A stretch of DNA of 48,277 nucleotides from JAWXTS01 sp044433305 (GCA_044433305.1 JAWXTS010000004.1:1-48277); one strand, 5' to 3'; counted from the stretch's first letter, positions 15,929 through 24,359 are shown. Program-made: numbers and translations. Notes: generated from the letters alone by a model not told the origin.

Positions 15929-18235
15929 ATGCAGCATAAAAATCTTATTATTGTAGAGTCACCTGCCAAGGCAAAGACCATAGAGAAATTTCTAGGCAAG
16001 GACTTTATCGTAAAATCTAGTTTTGGACATATCAGAGATTTGTCTAAAAAGAAACTTGGCATAGATGTCGAAAATGGTTTCCTGCCTGTTTACGAAGTTA
16101 GCGCAGACAAAAAGAAAGTAGTCGCCGAGCTTGAGGAATTAGCAAATAAAGCTGAGACTGTATGGCTAGCATCCGATGAGGACCGCGAGGGAGAGGCCAT
16201 AGCATGGCACATAGCTCAGGTTCTGGGTCTTGATGTAGAGTCTACCAAGCGTATCGTATTCCATGAGATTACTAAAAACGCCATTCTCAACGCCGTAGAA
16301 AATCCACGTACCATAGACATGAACTTTGTTAACGCTCAGCAGGCTCGTCGTATCCTCGATAGGCTTGTGGGCTTTGAGTTGTCTCCAGTGTTGTGGAAGA
16401 AGGTTAAGCCGTCGCTTTCGGCTGGACGTGTTCAGAGCGTTGCGGTAAGGCTTATTGTTGACAGGGAGCGCGAGGTGCTTAACTTTGAGGCTAAGCCTTT
16501 CTATCGTGTTGTGGGCAACTTCGTGGTTACTGATGACAAGGGTGTAAAATTTGAGTTTACGGCCGATTTGCCACACCGCCTAAAAACAAAAGCTGAGGCT
16601 CAGAAGCTATTGGAGAAATGCTCTGATGCCACATTCACCATAGATGCCGTAACCAAGAAGCCAGCGAAGAAATCGCCTGCGGCTCCTTTTACTACATCTA
16701 CTCTTCAGCAGGAGGCATCACGCAAATTGAGCATGTCTGTTTCTCAGACCATGTCTACGGCTCAGCGTCTATACGAGGCTGGTTATATAACATATATGCG
16801 TACGGACTCTGTGAACCTTTCTTCTCAGGCTGTTGCTGCGGCAAAGCAGGAGATTGTCAAGCTCTTTGGCGAGAAGTATAGCGAGCCACGCAAGTTCAAG
16901 ACTAAGACCAAGGGCGCGCAAGAGGCCCATGAGGCTATCCGTCCTTCGTATATGGACAAGCGTACTGTCGAGGGTTCGGCACAAGAGAAGAAGCTTTACG
17001 ATTTGATTTGGAAGCGCACTGTGGCATCGCAGATGGCTTCGGCAAGCATAGAAAAAACTACGGTTGACATACATGTTGACGATCTAGACGAGAAGTTTGT
17101 TGCTACTGGAGAGGTCGTTCTCTTCGATGGTTTCATGCACCTGTACTTTGAGTCTACGGATGATGAGAGCAGCGAGGGTACGGCAATGTTGCCAGCATTG
17201 AAACAGGGCGACAAGCCTTTGATGCGTAGCATTACAGCCACCGAGCGTTTCACTCAGTCGCCTGCACGTTATAGTGAGGCTGCGCTGGTTCGTAGTCTTG
17301 AGGAACTGGGTATCGGTCGTCCATCAACATACGCGCCGACTATCTCTACTGTGATAACACGTGGCTATATCATCCGAGATAATCGTGATGGTGTTAAGCG
17401 CGAGTACGAGCAGTTGAAGGTCGAAAAGGGTAAGTCTATCACGTCTAAGACCCTGACAGAGACAGTTGGTAAGGAAAAAAATAAATTGTTCCCAACAGAC
17501 ATAGGTATCGTTGTTACAGACTTCTTGTCTGAGCAGTTCCCTGATATTTTGGACTTTAACTTTACGGCTAAGGTTGAAAAGGAATTTGACGAGGTTGCCT
17601 CAGGCAATATGTTGTGGGATAAGATGATAGAGCAGTTTTATGGTTCGTTCCACGATACGGTGGACAAGGTTCTAGAGACGGCTATGCCTCAGGGTAATCA
17701 GGCTCGTCTTCTGGGCGTAGATCCTAAATCGGGCAAGAACGTATATGTTAAGATTGGTCGTTTTGGTCCTGTTGCTCAGATTGGTGAAACCAACGACGAG
17801 CAAGACAAGCCTCGTTATGCAGCCATGAAGAAAGATCAGCTTATACAGTCTATCACTCTTGAGCAGGCTTTGGATTTGTTTGGTCTGCCACGTAACGTGG
17901 GCGTTTTCGAAGAGAAAGATGTTGTTATTGGTGTTGGACGCTTTGGCCCTTATGTTCGCCATGATGGCAAGTTCGTGTCTTTGGATAAGACGGACGATCC
18001 ATATACAATCACTCTTGAGAGAGCTGTTGAGTTGGTAGAGAATAAGCGAGCGAAAGATCTTATCGCTAAGACTCCAATTCAGAGTTTCGAGGCCTCAGAG
18101 ATAACCATTCTTATTGGCCGTTATGGTCCTTATATAGCCTGCAAGGGTAAGAACTATCGCATACCTAAGGGTAGTGACCCTGCTGCTATCACTGAGGCTG
18201 AATGTCTGGATGTTATAGCCAAGTCGAAGAAATAA
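15929..18235 (+). CDS. topA: DNA topoisomerase I
   Basis: Type IA topoisomerase that relaxes negative supercoils. The Toprim domain opens the protein (LIIVESPAKAKTIEKFLG, then ASDEDREGEAIAWH with the Mg-binding acidic residues). The active-site tyrosine is Tyr289 in GYITYMRTDSVNLS. GRPSTYAPTIS and the remaining core follow to about residue 570. The C-terminal part carries repeated modules of the form GRFGPVAQIG, GRFGPYVRHDG and GRYGPYIACKG, the non-zinc topoisomerase C-terminal repeats found in many Bacteroidota, in place of the tetracysteine zinc fingers of E. coli TopA. At 768 residues the length is normal. Confidence 0.97.
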   Translation: MQHKNLIIVESPAKAKTIEKFLGKDFIVKSSFGHIRDLSKKKLGIDVENGFLPVYEVSADKKKVVAELEELANKAETVWLASDEDREGEAIAWHIAQVLGLDVESTKRIVFHEITKNAILNAVENPRTIDMNFVNAQQARRILDRLVGFELSPVLWKKVKPSLSAGRVQSVAVRLIVDREREVLNFEAKPFYRVVGNFVVTDDKGVKFEFTADLPHRLKTKAEAQKLLEKCSDATFTIDAVTKKPAKKSPAAPFTTSTLQQEASRKLSMSVSQTMSTAQRLYEAGYITYMRTDSVNLSSQAVAAAKQEIVKLFGEKYSEPRKFKTKTKGAQEAHEAIRPSYMDKRTVEGSAQEKKLYDLIWKRTVASQMASASIEKTTVDIHVDDLDEKFVATGEVVLFDGFMHLYFESTDDESSEGTAMLPALKQGDKPLMRSITATERFTQSPARYSEAALVRSLEELGIGRPSTYAPTISTVITRGYIIRDNRDGVKREYEQLKVEKGKSITSKTLTETVGKEKNKLFPTDIGIVVTDFLSEQFPDILDFNFTAKVEKEFDEVASGNMLWDKMIEQFYGSFHDTVDKVLETAMPQGNQARLLGVDPKSGKNVYVKIGRFGPVAQIGETNDEQDKPRYAAMKKDQLIQSITLEQALDLFGLPRNVGVFEEKDVVIGVGRFGPYVRHDGKFVSLDKTDDPYTITLERAVELVENKRAKDLIAKTPIQSFEASEITILIGRYGPYIACKGKNYRIPKGSDPAAITEAECLDVIAKSKK

Positions 18236-18255
18236 TTTGTACACATTAGTATAGT

Positions 18256-18290
18256 CGGAGGCTGCTCGTAAGAGTGGCCTCTGTTTGTTT
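18256..18290 (+). terminator. Intrinsic terminator after topA
   Basis: CGGAGGCTGCTC (18256-18267) pairs with GAGTGGCCTCTG (18272-18283) around GTAA, a 12-bp stem with wobble pairs, followed by TTTGTTTG. It separates topA from the Hdr-like operon. Confidence 0.7.
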
Positions 18291-18359
18291 GTGGTAATTA
18301 AGCATTTATACGTATTTGAAATAGGTGTAATAACTGCTGAAAAACGTTCATTGTGGTTA

Positions 18360-18367
18360 TATCTTTG
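18360..18367 (+). promoter_or_regulatory. Probable promoter (-7) of the Hdr-like operon
   Basis: TATCTTTG fits TAnnTTTG and lies 19 bases before the ATG at 18387. No clear -33 TTG was found. Its position shows that the first gene starts at 18387 or at the nearby ATG 18378, not further upstream. Confidence 0.48.
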
Positions 18368-18386
18368 TAATGCTAAAATGTGTACT

Positions 18387-19085
18387 ATGGAAAAAAGTTA
18401 TTACGAAATGTTGATGGAAGACCCCCGCTTCAAGGAGGGTCTAAGTTCGTGCATGAACTGTGGTGTTTGCACGGGGGTATGCCCTGCTGCTGAATTTTAT
18501 AACTACGATCCACGACAGATTGTTAGCATTGTTCAGACGCGTGATGAGAAGGCCATAGAAGAGTTGCTTAAGGGTGAGCATATCTGGTATTGTGGCGAGT
18601 GCCTTTCGTGCCGTCCTCGTTGCCCTAGGGGTAATGTTCCAGCCTATGTTATTCAGGCTCTTAAGACGCTGTCTCAGAAATTGGGCTTCTTTACCTATTC
18701 TGAAAAAGGTCGTCAGCAACTGGCCATCAAACGTACCATAGGTGATAATATCAAAAATACAGGATACTGTCTTCGTCCAGAGTTTGTAGACCCAGAGCTG
18801 CACCCAGAGCAGGGACCAGTTTGGAAGTGGGTGTACGAGAATAGCGATGATTTGTTCTCGCGCTTTGGTGACAACTATAATAGGGTTGGCCCAGGTGCTA
18901 TGCGCAGCCTAGATAAAGATAGCTTGGACGAGATAAAGAATATATTTGAAGTTAGTGGCGGTAAGGCCTTTATGGATCAGATAGAGGCGTTCTCAGAGAC
19001 CAAGGCCAAAGATATGGGCTTTGATGGTGCAGACGAAGATTACTTCATGAGTGTGTACCGCACAAATACAGGCAACCACCGCTAA
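18387..19085 (+). CDS. HdrC-like 4Fe-4S protein
   Basis: A 232-residue cytoplasmic iron-sulfur protein of the heterodisulfide reductase subunit C type, an electron carrier between HdrA-like and HdrB-like partners. It has two complete ferredoxin cysteine sets: C22-C25-C28-C32P (CMNCGVCTGVCP) and C69-C72-C75-C79P (CGECLSCRPRCP), each able to bind a [4Fe-4S] cluster. A 120-residue C-terminal extension beyond the usual HdrC length has no motif I recognise. It is the first of five same-strand genes with gaps of 21, 18, 3 and -1 bases, so this is an operon. No methanogenesis gene is near, so the substrate of the complex is not CoM-CoB heterodisulfide. Confidence 0.85.
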   Translation: MEKSYYEMLMEDPRFKEGLSSCMNCGVCTGVCPAAEFYNYDPRQIVSIVQTRDEKAIEELLKGEHIWYCGECLSCRPRCPRGNVPAYVIQALKTLSQKLGFFTYSEKGRQQLAIKRTIGDNIKNTGYCLRPEFVDPELHPEQGPVWKWVYENSDDLFSRFGDNYNRVGPGAMRSLDKDSLDEIKNIFEVSGGKAFMDQIEAFSETKAKDMGFDGADEDYFMSVYRTNTGNHR

Positions 19086-19106
19086 TCAAAAAAAAACGTA
19101 ATTACT

Positions 19107-20180
19107 ATGAAAAGATATTCTTGGCAAGACTACCAGAAGAAGATTGCCGACGACAACTACTACTATGCACGTAGCTGCATAAGACAAAACTTTTTTCCGG
19201 GTTCAGAATCTGCCTTTTTGAAAATCCTTGCCAATGACTTGGGAAAGGACATTTTCGACGACCCTAAGCACTCGTCATGCTCTGGAATCGGCTATCACTC
19301 AGGGGTAGTTCCTTTCGAGACGCTGATGACTGTTATTGCGCGCCAGTTCGCGCTTATGTCAGAGGCAAACTATGATAATATGGCCATCTCGTGTATCACT
19401 TCTTTTGGTCTTTATACCGAGGTGATAGAGACATGGCACGAGTTTCCAGAGACTTTGGCTCGCACACAAGAGTACCTTTATAAGGCTACGGGACGAGAGT
19501 TTACCGTACCTAAAAACATATCGCACACCTCAGATATAATCTTCCACTTTAGAGACGAGATAGCACAGCAGGCAAAACACAAGTTGGTGAATAAACTTAC
19601 GGGTGAGCCATTGCGTGGTGTCGAGCATATCGGTTGTCACTATGCCAAGATATTCCCTAAGGCGGGTATCGGAGGCAGTGAGTTCCCTTATGTTTTGGCG
19701 GGCATGATAGAGTCGTGGGGCGGTGAGGTTGTTGACTACCCAGAGCGTCGCCACTGTTGTGGATTTGGTTTCCGCAACTACCTTGTGCAGGCCAACCGTG
19801 GTTATTCGATAGCCAACAGCCAGAAGAAATTTGAGAGCATGGCTCCTTACAAGCCTGATTTTATCATAGGCAACTGCCCTGGTTGTACAATGTTTATGGA
19901 TCGCTGGCAGTATGTTATCTCTGAGATGGAGGGCAAGACTTATGGTGCTAATAATCAGGGTATCCCAGTGTTAACCTATGAGGAATTGGCAGGCTTGGTG
20001 TTGGGTTATGATCCATGGGATCTGGGCATGCAGATGCATCAAGTTGCCGTAGAGCCACTTCTAGATAAGATGGGTATAGAGTATGACCCATCGACCAAGT
20101 TCTTGGGCAAGGACGGTAAGTATATCGGTCGCCCACAAGATACAAAAATTGGCTGCTGCGGTAGCTCTGTGTTTAAATAA
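19107..20180 (+). CDS. HdrB-like CCG-domain protein
   Basis: A 357-residue protein of the HdrB family, whose two cysteine-rich CCG domains hold non-cubane [4Fe-4S] clusters that reduce disulfides. The second domain is complete: HIGCHYAKIFP, then RRHCCGFGF, then GNCPGC. The first domain is eroded: the opening SCIRQNFFPGSE cysteine remains, but SCC-P is replaced by SSCSG and the closing CxxC reads CITS, so two of five cysteines are lost. A further GCCGSS lies at the extreme C terminus. It follows the HdrC-like gene by 21 bases. One active cluster site is expected instead of two, which is an inference from the missing ligands. Confidence 0.83.
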   Translation: MKRYSWQDYQKKIADDNYYYARSCIRQNFFPGSESAFLKILANDLGKDIFDDPKHSSCSGIGYHSGVVPFETLMTVIARQFALMSEANYDNMAISCITSFGLYTEVIETWHEFPETLARTQEYLYKATGREFTVPKNISHTSDIIFHFRDEIAQQAKHKLVNKLTGEPLRGVEHIGCHYAKIFPKAGIGGSEFPYVLAGMIESWGGEVVDYPERRHCCGFGFRNYLVQANRGYSIANSQKKFESMAPYKPDFIIGNCPGCTMFMDRWQYVISEMEGKTYGANNQGIPVLTYEELAGLVLGYDPWDLGMQMHQVAVEPLLDKMGIEYDPSTKFLGKDGKYIGRPQDTKIGCCGSSVFK

Positions 20181-20198
20181 AAGAAACCCAAAATATAG

Positions 20199-21218
20199 AT
20201 GAACAAAAAAGTAATAGTAGTTGGTGGAGGTGTTGCAGGAATGTATGCTGCCCTTACTTTGAAACGCTCTGGTGTAGAGGCCTTGATTATTGAGAAGACA
20301 GAAACCCTTGGCGGCAAGCTTAATCGTTGGGACAGACTATTTCCGACGATGACTCCAGCCTCTGAGCTGTCTAGTAAGGTGCTCTCAGAGATTCAAGAAT
20401 CTGGCGTGGATGTGCTTAATAATACCTCTGTAAGCTCTGTTGATGATAACGGACAGGGCGTTGTTTTAGATAATGGCGAACACCTAAGCTGCGATGGCGT
20501 TATCTTGGCTTCGGGATTCGAGCTTTTTGACGCTAGGCTAAAAGAAGAATATGGTTATAGCATATATGATAATGTAATTACTTCGGCCGAGCTGGAGGAT
20601 ATGTTCCGCACTAATGGTCGTGTCGAGAAGGCTGATGGTTCTGTACCTAAGAAAGTCGCGTTCTTGCATTGTGTGGGTTCGCGCGATGAGAAAGTTAAGC
20701 AGAGCCACTGTTCTAAGGTGTGCTGCATAACAGGCGTTAAGCAGGCCATAGAGATTAAGAAGAGCCTGCCTGATTGTGAGGTCTTCAACTTCTATATGGA
20801 TATACGTATGTTTGGACCGGGTTATGAGGAGATGTATCGCTCGGCTCAACAAGATTATAACATCCACCTTATCCGTGGTCGCATCTCTGAGGCTAGTGCC
20901 ACCATGGGCGGCAAGGTTCAGATTAAGGCCGAGGATACGCTTGTAGCTCGTCCGCTAAAGATGGATGTAGACCTGCTTGTGCTTATGGTAGGTATGTGTG
21001 CTGGCAAGAGCAACGCTCAGTGGGCGCAGAACAAAGACATAGATCTTGCTCCAAGTGGCTTTGTCGCTAGTGCAAACTTCTTTGACGGCAACGTTAGCTC
21101 TAAGGCCCCTAATATATTCTATGCTGGTGCTGTTTCGGCTCCTAAGAATATCGGTGAGTGTATCAACGACGGTATCGCTGCTGCAACTCGTATGGCTCAT
21201 CAACTTAAAAAGGCTTAA
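20199..21218 (+). CDS. Short HdrA-like FAD oxidoreductase
   Basis: A 339-residue flavoprotein related to the central part of HdrA. It has an N-terminal dinucleotide-binding site, VGGGVAGMYAALTLKRSG, then ETLGGKLNRW, and the HdrA signature FLHCVGSR...HCSKVCC with Cys158, Cys171, Cys175 and Cys176 (C-x12-C-x3-CC), which suggests a cluster. The C-terminal GECINDGIAAATRMA is the second FAD contact. Full HdrA has about 650 residues with extra N-terminal and ferredoxin-like iron-sulfur modules; these are missing, so the two separate HdrC-like proteins may supply the clusters. It resembles the QmoA-type reduced HdrA of sulfate reducers. Electron donor and acceptor are unknown. Confidence 0.82.
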   Translation: MNKKVIVVGGGVAGMYAALTLKRSGVEALIIEKTETLGGKLNRWDRLFPTMTPASELSSKVLSEIQESGVDVLNNTSVSSVDDNGQGVVLDNGEHLSCDGVILASGFELFDARLKEEYGYSIYDNVITSAELEDMFRTNGRVEKADGSVPKKVAFLHCVGSRDEKVKQSHCSKVCCITGVKQAIEIKKSLPDCEVFNFYMDIRMFGPGYEEMYRSAQQDYNIHLIRGRISEASATMGGKVQIKAEDTLVARPLKMDVDLLVLMVGMCAGKSNAQWAQNKDIDLAPSGFVASANFFDGNVSSKAPNIFYAGAVSAPKNIGECINDGIAAATRMAHQLKKA

Positions 21219-21221
21219 GCT

Positions 21222-21554
21222 ATGGAGTGGGGATTTTCGATAAGCGCGCCTCGTTCGATAGACATGGAGAAGAACGATATGCGCATTAGCGAGCAGCTAT
21301 TGAAACGCTATCCTGAGCTTCAGGCCTGCATAGGCTGTGGTGCTTGTGCTGCTACGTGTACGGCAGGGGCACTTACAGACTTCAACTTCCGTAAGATGCA
21401 GACCCTTGTGCGCCGTGGCGAGTATGATACGGTGCTAGAGCAGATGAACAAATGTATGCTTTGTGGTAAGTGTATTCTTGTGTGCCCTAGAGGTATCAAT
21501 ACGCGAAGTGTAATCATGTCTATTAAAAACCATCTAAAACAAGGGGGTAAGTAA
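21222..21554 (+). CDS. Small HdrC-like 4Fe-4S protein
   Basis: A 110-residue ferredoxin-like subunit with two cysteine sets, C36-C39-C42-C46 (CIGCGACAATC) and C78-C81-C84-C88P (CMLCGKCILVCP). The second keeps the proline typical of [4Fe-4S] sites; the first has lost it. It starts 3 bases after the HdrA-like gene and ends inside the start codon of the membrane subunit (TAATG overlap), so it should be made in step with that protein. The likely role is electron transfer between the FAD protein and the membrane subunit. Confidence 0.82.
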   Translation: MEWGFSISAPRSIDMEKNDMRISEQLLKRYPELQACIGCGACAATCTAGALTDFNFRKMQTLVRRGEYDTVLEQMNKCMLCGKCILVCPRGINTRSVIMSIKNHLKQGGK

Positions 21555-23368
21555 TGGATTCGTATTTCTTTAGATATTTTGTGCTGCCGTTTAGCTTGGG
21601 TGCTATATTCCTTTTTGTCACCTTGGCGATAAAGTATATAAGCTGGTTTGTGATGCTGCCTTTGCAGGACAAGAAACGTTTTTTTAAATCGCTGCCAACA
21701 AAGTCAACCCTTGTTTCTATCAAGGAGATTGTTTGCGAGAGCCTTCTTCACCTTAAAATATGGCGAGTAAATCCATTGCTTGGATATATGCATATGACCT
21801 TTGCCTTGGGCTGGTTTACGCTTATCCTTGTGGGCTGGATTGAGACTCTTGTTGTTTTTAAGGGTGAGAGCGTTCCGCTTTATGTGGATATTTTCTTCTC
21901 TTATTATGAGCACCCAGTGTTCGAGCGAGCTTTTAACTTCTCGTTCATAAAGGACCTACTGTTGCTGCTTATTCTTGTGGGCATAGGCTTGGCCATGTTC
22001 AAACGCTTGCGCTCAAAGGTTCTTGGTATGCGCAAAACGACAAACCATATCTTTGGCGATAGAGTAGCATTGACATCTCTGTGGTTGATATTTGTGGCTC
22101 GCTTCTTGGCCGAGAGTGTCACCAGCGGAGTTGTTACCATAGAGAACGGCGTGGGTAGTGGTAGCTTCCTTACTAATACCTTTGGTAAGCTGTTCTATAA
22201 TCTCTTCTCTGAGCCTACGCTGATGGCCTTGGAACTTCCTATGTGGTGGTTCTATTCTATCACGCTGGGGGTGTTCTTTGTGAGTCTTCCTTTCTCAAGG
22301 TATATGCACATCTTTACCGAGATACCGCTGATATTCTTGCGTAATGCAGGCATACGCTCTAGCGACAAACCTTCAGGGTATGACCACTTTCAGATTGAGG
22401 CCTGCTCGCGCTGTGGTATATGTATTGACCCATGTCAGTTGCAAATGGATGCTCAGATTAACAATGTGCAGTCTGCTTACTTCTTGCGTGATTTGCGCTA
22501 TGGGGGATTGACTCAGCAGGTTGCCTCAAACTGTTTGATGTGTGGTCGTTGTGCTAAGGTGTGCCCTGTGGGTATAGACCTTAACACCATTAGACAAAGC
22601 TCGCGTGCTAAGTTCTCGCGTGCCGATGTTGATGCACCAAGTCGCTATAACTACCTTTCTAGTGTCGACCGCTCTAAGGGAGAGGGCACGGTTGGCTACT
22701 TTGCAGGTTGCATGACGCTGCTTACTCCGCGCATACTAAAGGCTATGGATAGCATCTTTGAGGCTGCATCGGAGCAGGTGTGGCGTGCCGACCAAGACGG
22801 TGGTGTGTGCTGTGGACGTCCTTTGAAGCTTTCGGGCGACATAGACTCCGCGCGCAAGATTATGGACTACAACGTCTTGCTTTTCAAGAAACATAATATC
22901 AGGACTCTTGTCACCTCGTGCCCTATATGCTATAAGGTGTTTAATGAGGATTATGACTTGGGGGACATAAAAGTCTTGCATCACTCTGAGTATATCGCAG
23001 AGCTTATTGCTCAGGGCCGCATAAGCTTGGAGCTTAGCGACAGAGTATTTACCTATCATGACCCTTGTGAATTGGGGCGTGGCAGTGGTATTTATGCAGC
23101 TCCGCGCGAGGTTATTGGTGCGGTGGGTGCGCTGTCAGAGCCAGAACATACGGGTGCCGATGCACTTTGTTGTGGAGCTAGTCTTGCCAATTCAGAGCTT
23201 AGTTACCCTCAGACTACAAAAATTGCTGCAAAAATGACTAACGAATTAGAATCTACGGGAGCACAGACCATAATCACCTCTTGTCCGCTGTGTAAGAAGA
23301 CGATAGCCTCTCAAAGTAGTGTCGAAGTAATGGACTTATGTGAGGTTGTAGCACAGCAGTTGAAATAA
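21554..23368 (+). CDS. Membrane-anchored HdrE/HdrD-like iron-sulfur reductase
   Basis: A 604-residue fusion. Residues 1 to about 250 hold some five membrane helices with several histidines, like the haem b-binding HdrE/nitrate reductase gamma domain. Next come two ferredoxin sites, CSRCGICIDPC and CLMCGRCAKVCP, then two CCG domains, both complete: FAGCMT...GVCCGRP...SCPIC and HDPCELG...LCCGAS...SCPLC. The plan matches HmcF/DsrK/HdrD-type subunits that link a quinone pool to a disulfide-type active site. The intact CCG pair here contrasts with the damaged one in the HdrB-like subunit, so this may be the catalytic chain. It is the last gene of the operon. Confidence 0.83.
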   Translation: MDSYFFRYFVLPFSLGAIFLFVTLAIKYISWFVMLPLQDKKRFFKSLPTKSTLVSIKEIVCESLLHLKIWRVNPLLGYMHMTFALGWFTLILVGWIETLVVFKGESVPLYVDIFFSYYEHPVFERAFNFSFIKDLLLLLILVGIGLAMFKRLRSKVLGMRKTTNHIFGDRVALTSLWLIFVARFLAESVTSGVVTIENGVGSGSFLTNTFGKLFYNLFSEPTLMALELPMWWFYSITLGVFFVSLPFSRYMHIFTEIPLIFLRNAGIRSSDKPSGYDHFQIEACSRCGICIDPCQLQMDAQINNVQSAYFLRDLRYGGLTQQVASNCLMCGRCAKVCPVGIDLNTIRQSSRAKFSRADVDAPSRYNYLSSVDRSKGEGTVGYFAGCMTLLTPRILKAMDSIFEAASEQVWRADQDGGVCCGRPLKLSGDIDSARKIMDYNVLLFKKHNIRTLVTSCPICYKVFNEDYDLGDIKVLHHSEYIAELIAQGRISLELSDRVFTYHDPCELGRGSGIYAAPREVIGAVGALSEPEHTGADALCCGASLANSELSYPQTTKIAAKMTNELESTGAQTIITSCPLCKKTIASQSSVEVMDLCEVVAQQLK

Positions 23369-23393
23369 AATTGTATTTTTTATCAGTAATAAT

Positions 23394-23423
23394 TTGTAAA
23401 TATCAAAAATATATCTACCTTTG
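23394..23423 (+). promoter_or_regulatory. Promoter of the initiator tRNA gene
   Basis: TTG at 23394-23396, a 19-base spacer and TACCTTTG at 23416-23423 give a very good Bacteroidota promoter ending 12 bases before the tRNA. Confidence 0.75.
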
Positions 23424-23435
23424 CACTCACAATAT

Positions 23436-23508
23436 CGCGGGGTGGAGCAGTTGGTAGCTCGTTGGGCTCATAACCCAAAGGCCAGAGGTTCGAGTCCTCT
23501 CCCCGCTA
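23436..23508 (+). tRNA. Initiator tRNA-fMet (CAT anticodon)
   Basis: A complete 73-base cloverleaf without encoded CCA. The anticodon CAT is at 23469-23471. Initiator marks are all present: position 1 (C) and position 72 (T) cannot pair, three G-C pairs close the anticodon loop (GGG/CCC), and the D stem has A11-T24. The T arm is AGAGG TTCGAGT CCTCT. It stands alone with its own promoter and terminator. Confidence 0.96.
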
Positions 23509-23520
23509 CTAAGTATTAAA

Positions 23521-23551
23521 AGTCGAATCTATTAGGTTCGGCTTTTTTTTT
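23521..23551 (+). terminator. Terminator of the initiator tRNA gene
   Basis: AGTCGAA pairs with TTCGGCT (one T-G pair) around an 8-9 base loop, followed by a run of T. It starts 12 bases after the tRNA. Confidence 0.8.
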
Positions 23552-23552
23552 G

Positions 23553-23560
23553 TACCTTTG
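23553..23560 (+). promoter_or_regulatory. -7 element for the thioesterase gene
   Basis: TACCTTTG lies directly behind the tRNA terminator and 16 bases before the ATG at 23577, giving a nearly leaderless transcript. No -33 TTG is seen at the right spacing. Confidence 0.5.
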
Positions 23561-23576
23561 TGAAAAGACTTAAATT

Positions 23577-23987
23577 ATGGATATTCAAGAAATATTTAGC
23601 CGCGAGCCTTTCGCAGGGAATCTAGGCATTGTAATTGACCAAATTACAGATGAGTATATACAAGTGTCGCTCAAGGTCGATGATAAGCATCTTAACTTGG
23701 CTAGCGTGGTACATGGAGGTGTAGTTTTCACTCTTGCCGATTATGCAATGGGTATAGCGGCCAATCAGTCAGGAGATGTATTCTTGTCTATACAGTCAGA
23801 CATACGTTTTGTGGCGTCAGCGCGCAAAGGCGATACCATAATCGCCAGAGCATATAAAGTTATGGTTCGCAATCGAATATCATATTATCGAGCCGAGGTT
23901 ATGAACTCTTCACTAGAACCTATTGCTATTGCCGAGGGAATGTTCCACCGCAAGGGCGATATGAAAATAACAGACTTAAACTTATAA
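23577..23987 (+). CDS. PaaI-like hotdog-fold thioesterase
   Basis: A 136-residue single hotdog-fold protein of the PaaI/acyl-CoA thioesterase type, hydrolysing an acyl- or aryl-CoA. The motif VVHGGVVFTLADYAMGIAAN is the active-site signature (HGG...D). The substrate is unknown. It is followed by the SUI1-like gene 12 bases downstream and then the large peptidase gene, with no terminator between, so the three are probably co-transcribed. Confidence 0.88.
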   Translation: MDIQEIFSREPFAGNLGIVIDQITDEYIQVSLKVDDKHLNLASVVHGGVVFTLADYAMGIAANQSGDVFLSIQSDIRFVASARKGDTIIARAYKVMVRNRISYYRAEVMNSSLEPIAIAEGMFHRKGDMKITDLNL

Positions 23988-23999
23988 CGATATATTATT

Positions 24000-24347
24000 A
24001 TGAGCGATAACGATTGGAAGAGCAGACTTAACGTTGTGTATTCTACCAACCCTGATTTTAATTATGAACAGCAGGAGCAGGAGCAAGTAGAAACGGCACC
24101 TGCCTCACAACAGAACCTACGCGTGTGGCTAGACCGCAAGCAGCGTGCTGGCAAGAGCGTGACTCTGGTCAAAGGCTTTGTAGGTAGTGACGACGATTTG
24201 AAAGAGCTTGCAACAACCCTTAAGCGTCGTTGTGGCGTGGGTGGCAGTGCCAAGGATGGCGAGATAATTATTCAGGGTGACTTCCGCGATAGGGTAGTCG
24301 CGCTGCTTGTAGATATGGGTTATAAGGCCAAGAAGGCTGGCGCATAA
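24000..24347 (+). CDS. SUI1/eIF1-like translation factor (YciH family)
   Basis: A 115-residue protein whose C-terminal 70 residues form a SUI1 domain: VTLVKGFVG, then LKELATTLKRRCGVGGSAKDGEIIIQGDF, then a helix ending MGYKAKKAG. Bacterial homologues such as YciH bind the 30S subunit and can affect start-codon fidelity. The N-terminal 40 residues are low-complexity and rich in Gln and Glu. It lies between the thioesterase and the large secreted peptidase-like gene; no link in function is evident. Confidence 0.9.
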   Translation: MSDNDWKSRLNVVYSTNPDFNYEQQEQEQVETAPASQQNLRVWLDRKQRAGKSVTLVKGFVGSDDDLKELATTLKRRCGVGGSAKDGEIIIQGDFRDRVVALLVDMGYKAKKAGA

Positions 24348-24352
24348 TTTTT

Positions 24353-24359
24353 GAGGAGG
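24353..24359 (+). promoter_or_regulatory. Shine-Dalgarno-like GAGGAGG before the peptidase-like gene
   Basis: A GAGGAGG run lies 7 bases before the ATG at 24367. Such a strong anti-16S match is uncommon among genes in this window and supports the chosen start. Confidence 0.5.

Noticed and set aside
16166..16576. 136-codon open frame antisense to topA
   Set aside because: Lies wholly inside the conserved topoisomerase core and has no recognisable product.
18285..18386. Longer N terminus for the first HdrC-like protein
   Set aside because: The extra 34 codons cover the promoter -7 box and part of the topA terminator, so they cannot be translated from the predicted mRNA.
23436..23508. Elongator Met or Ile2 tRNA
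   Set aside because: The CAT anticodon alone is ambiguous, but the unpaired 1-72 position, GGG/CCC anticodon stem and A11-T24 pair mark it as the initiator.
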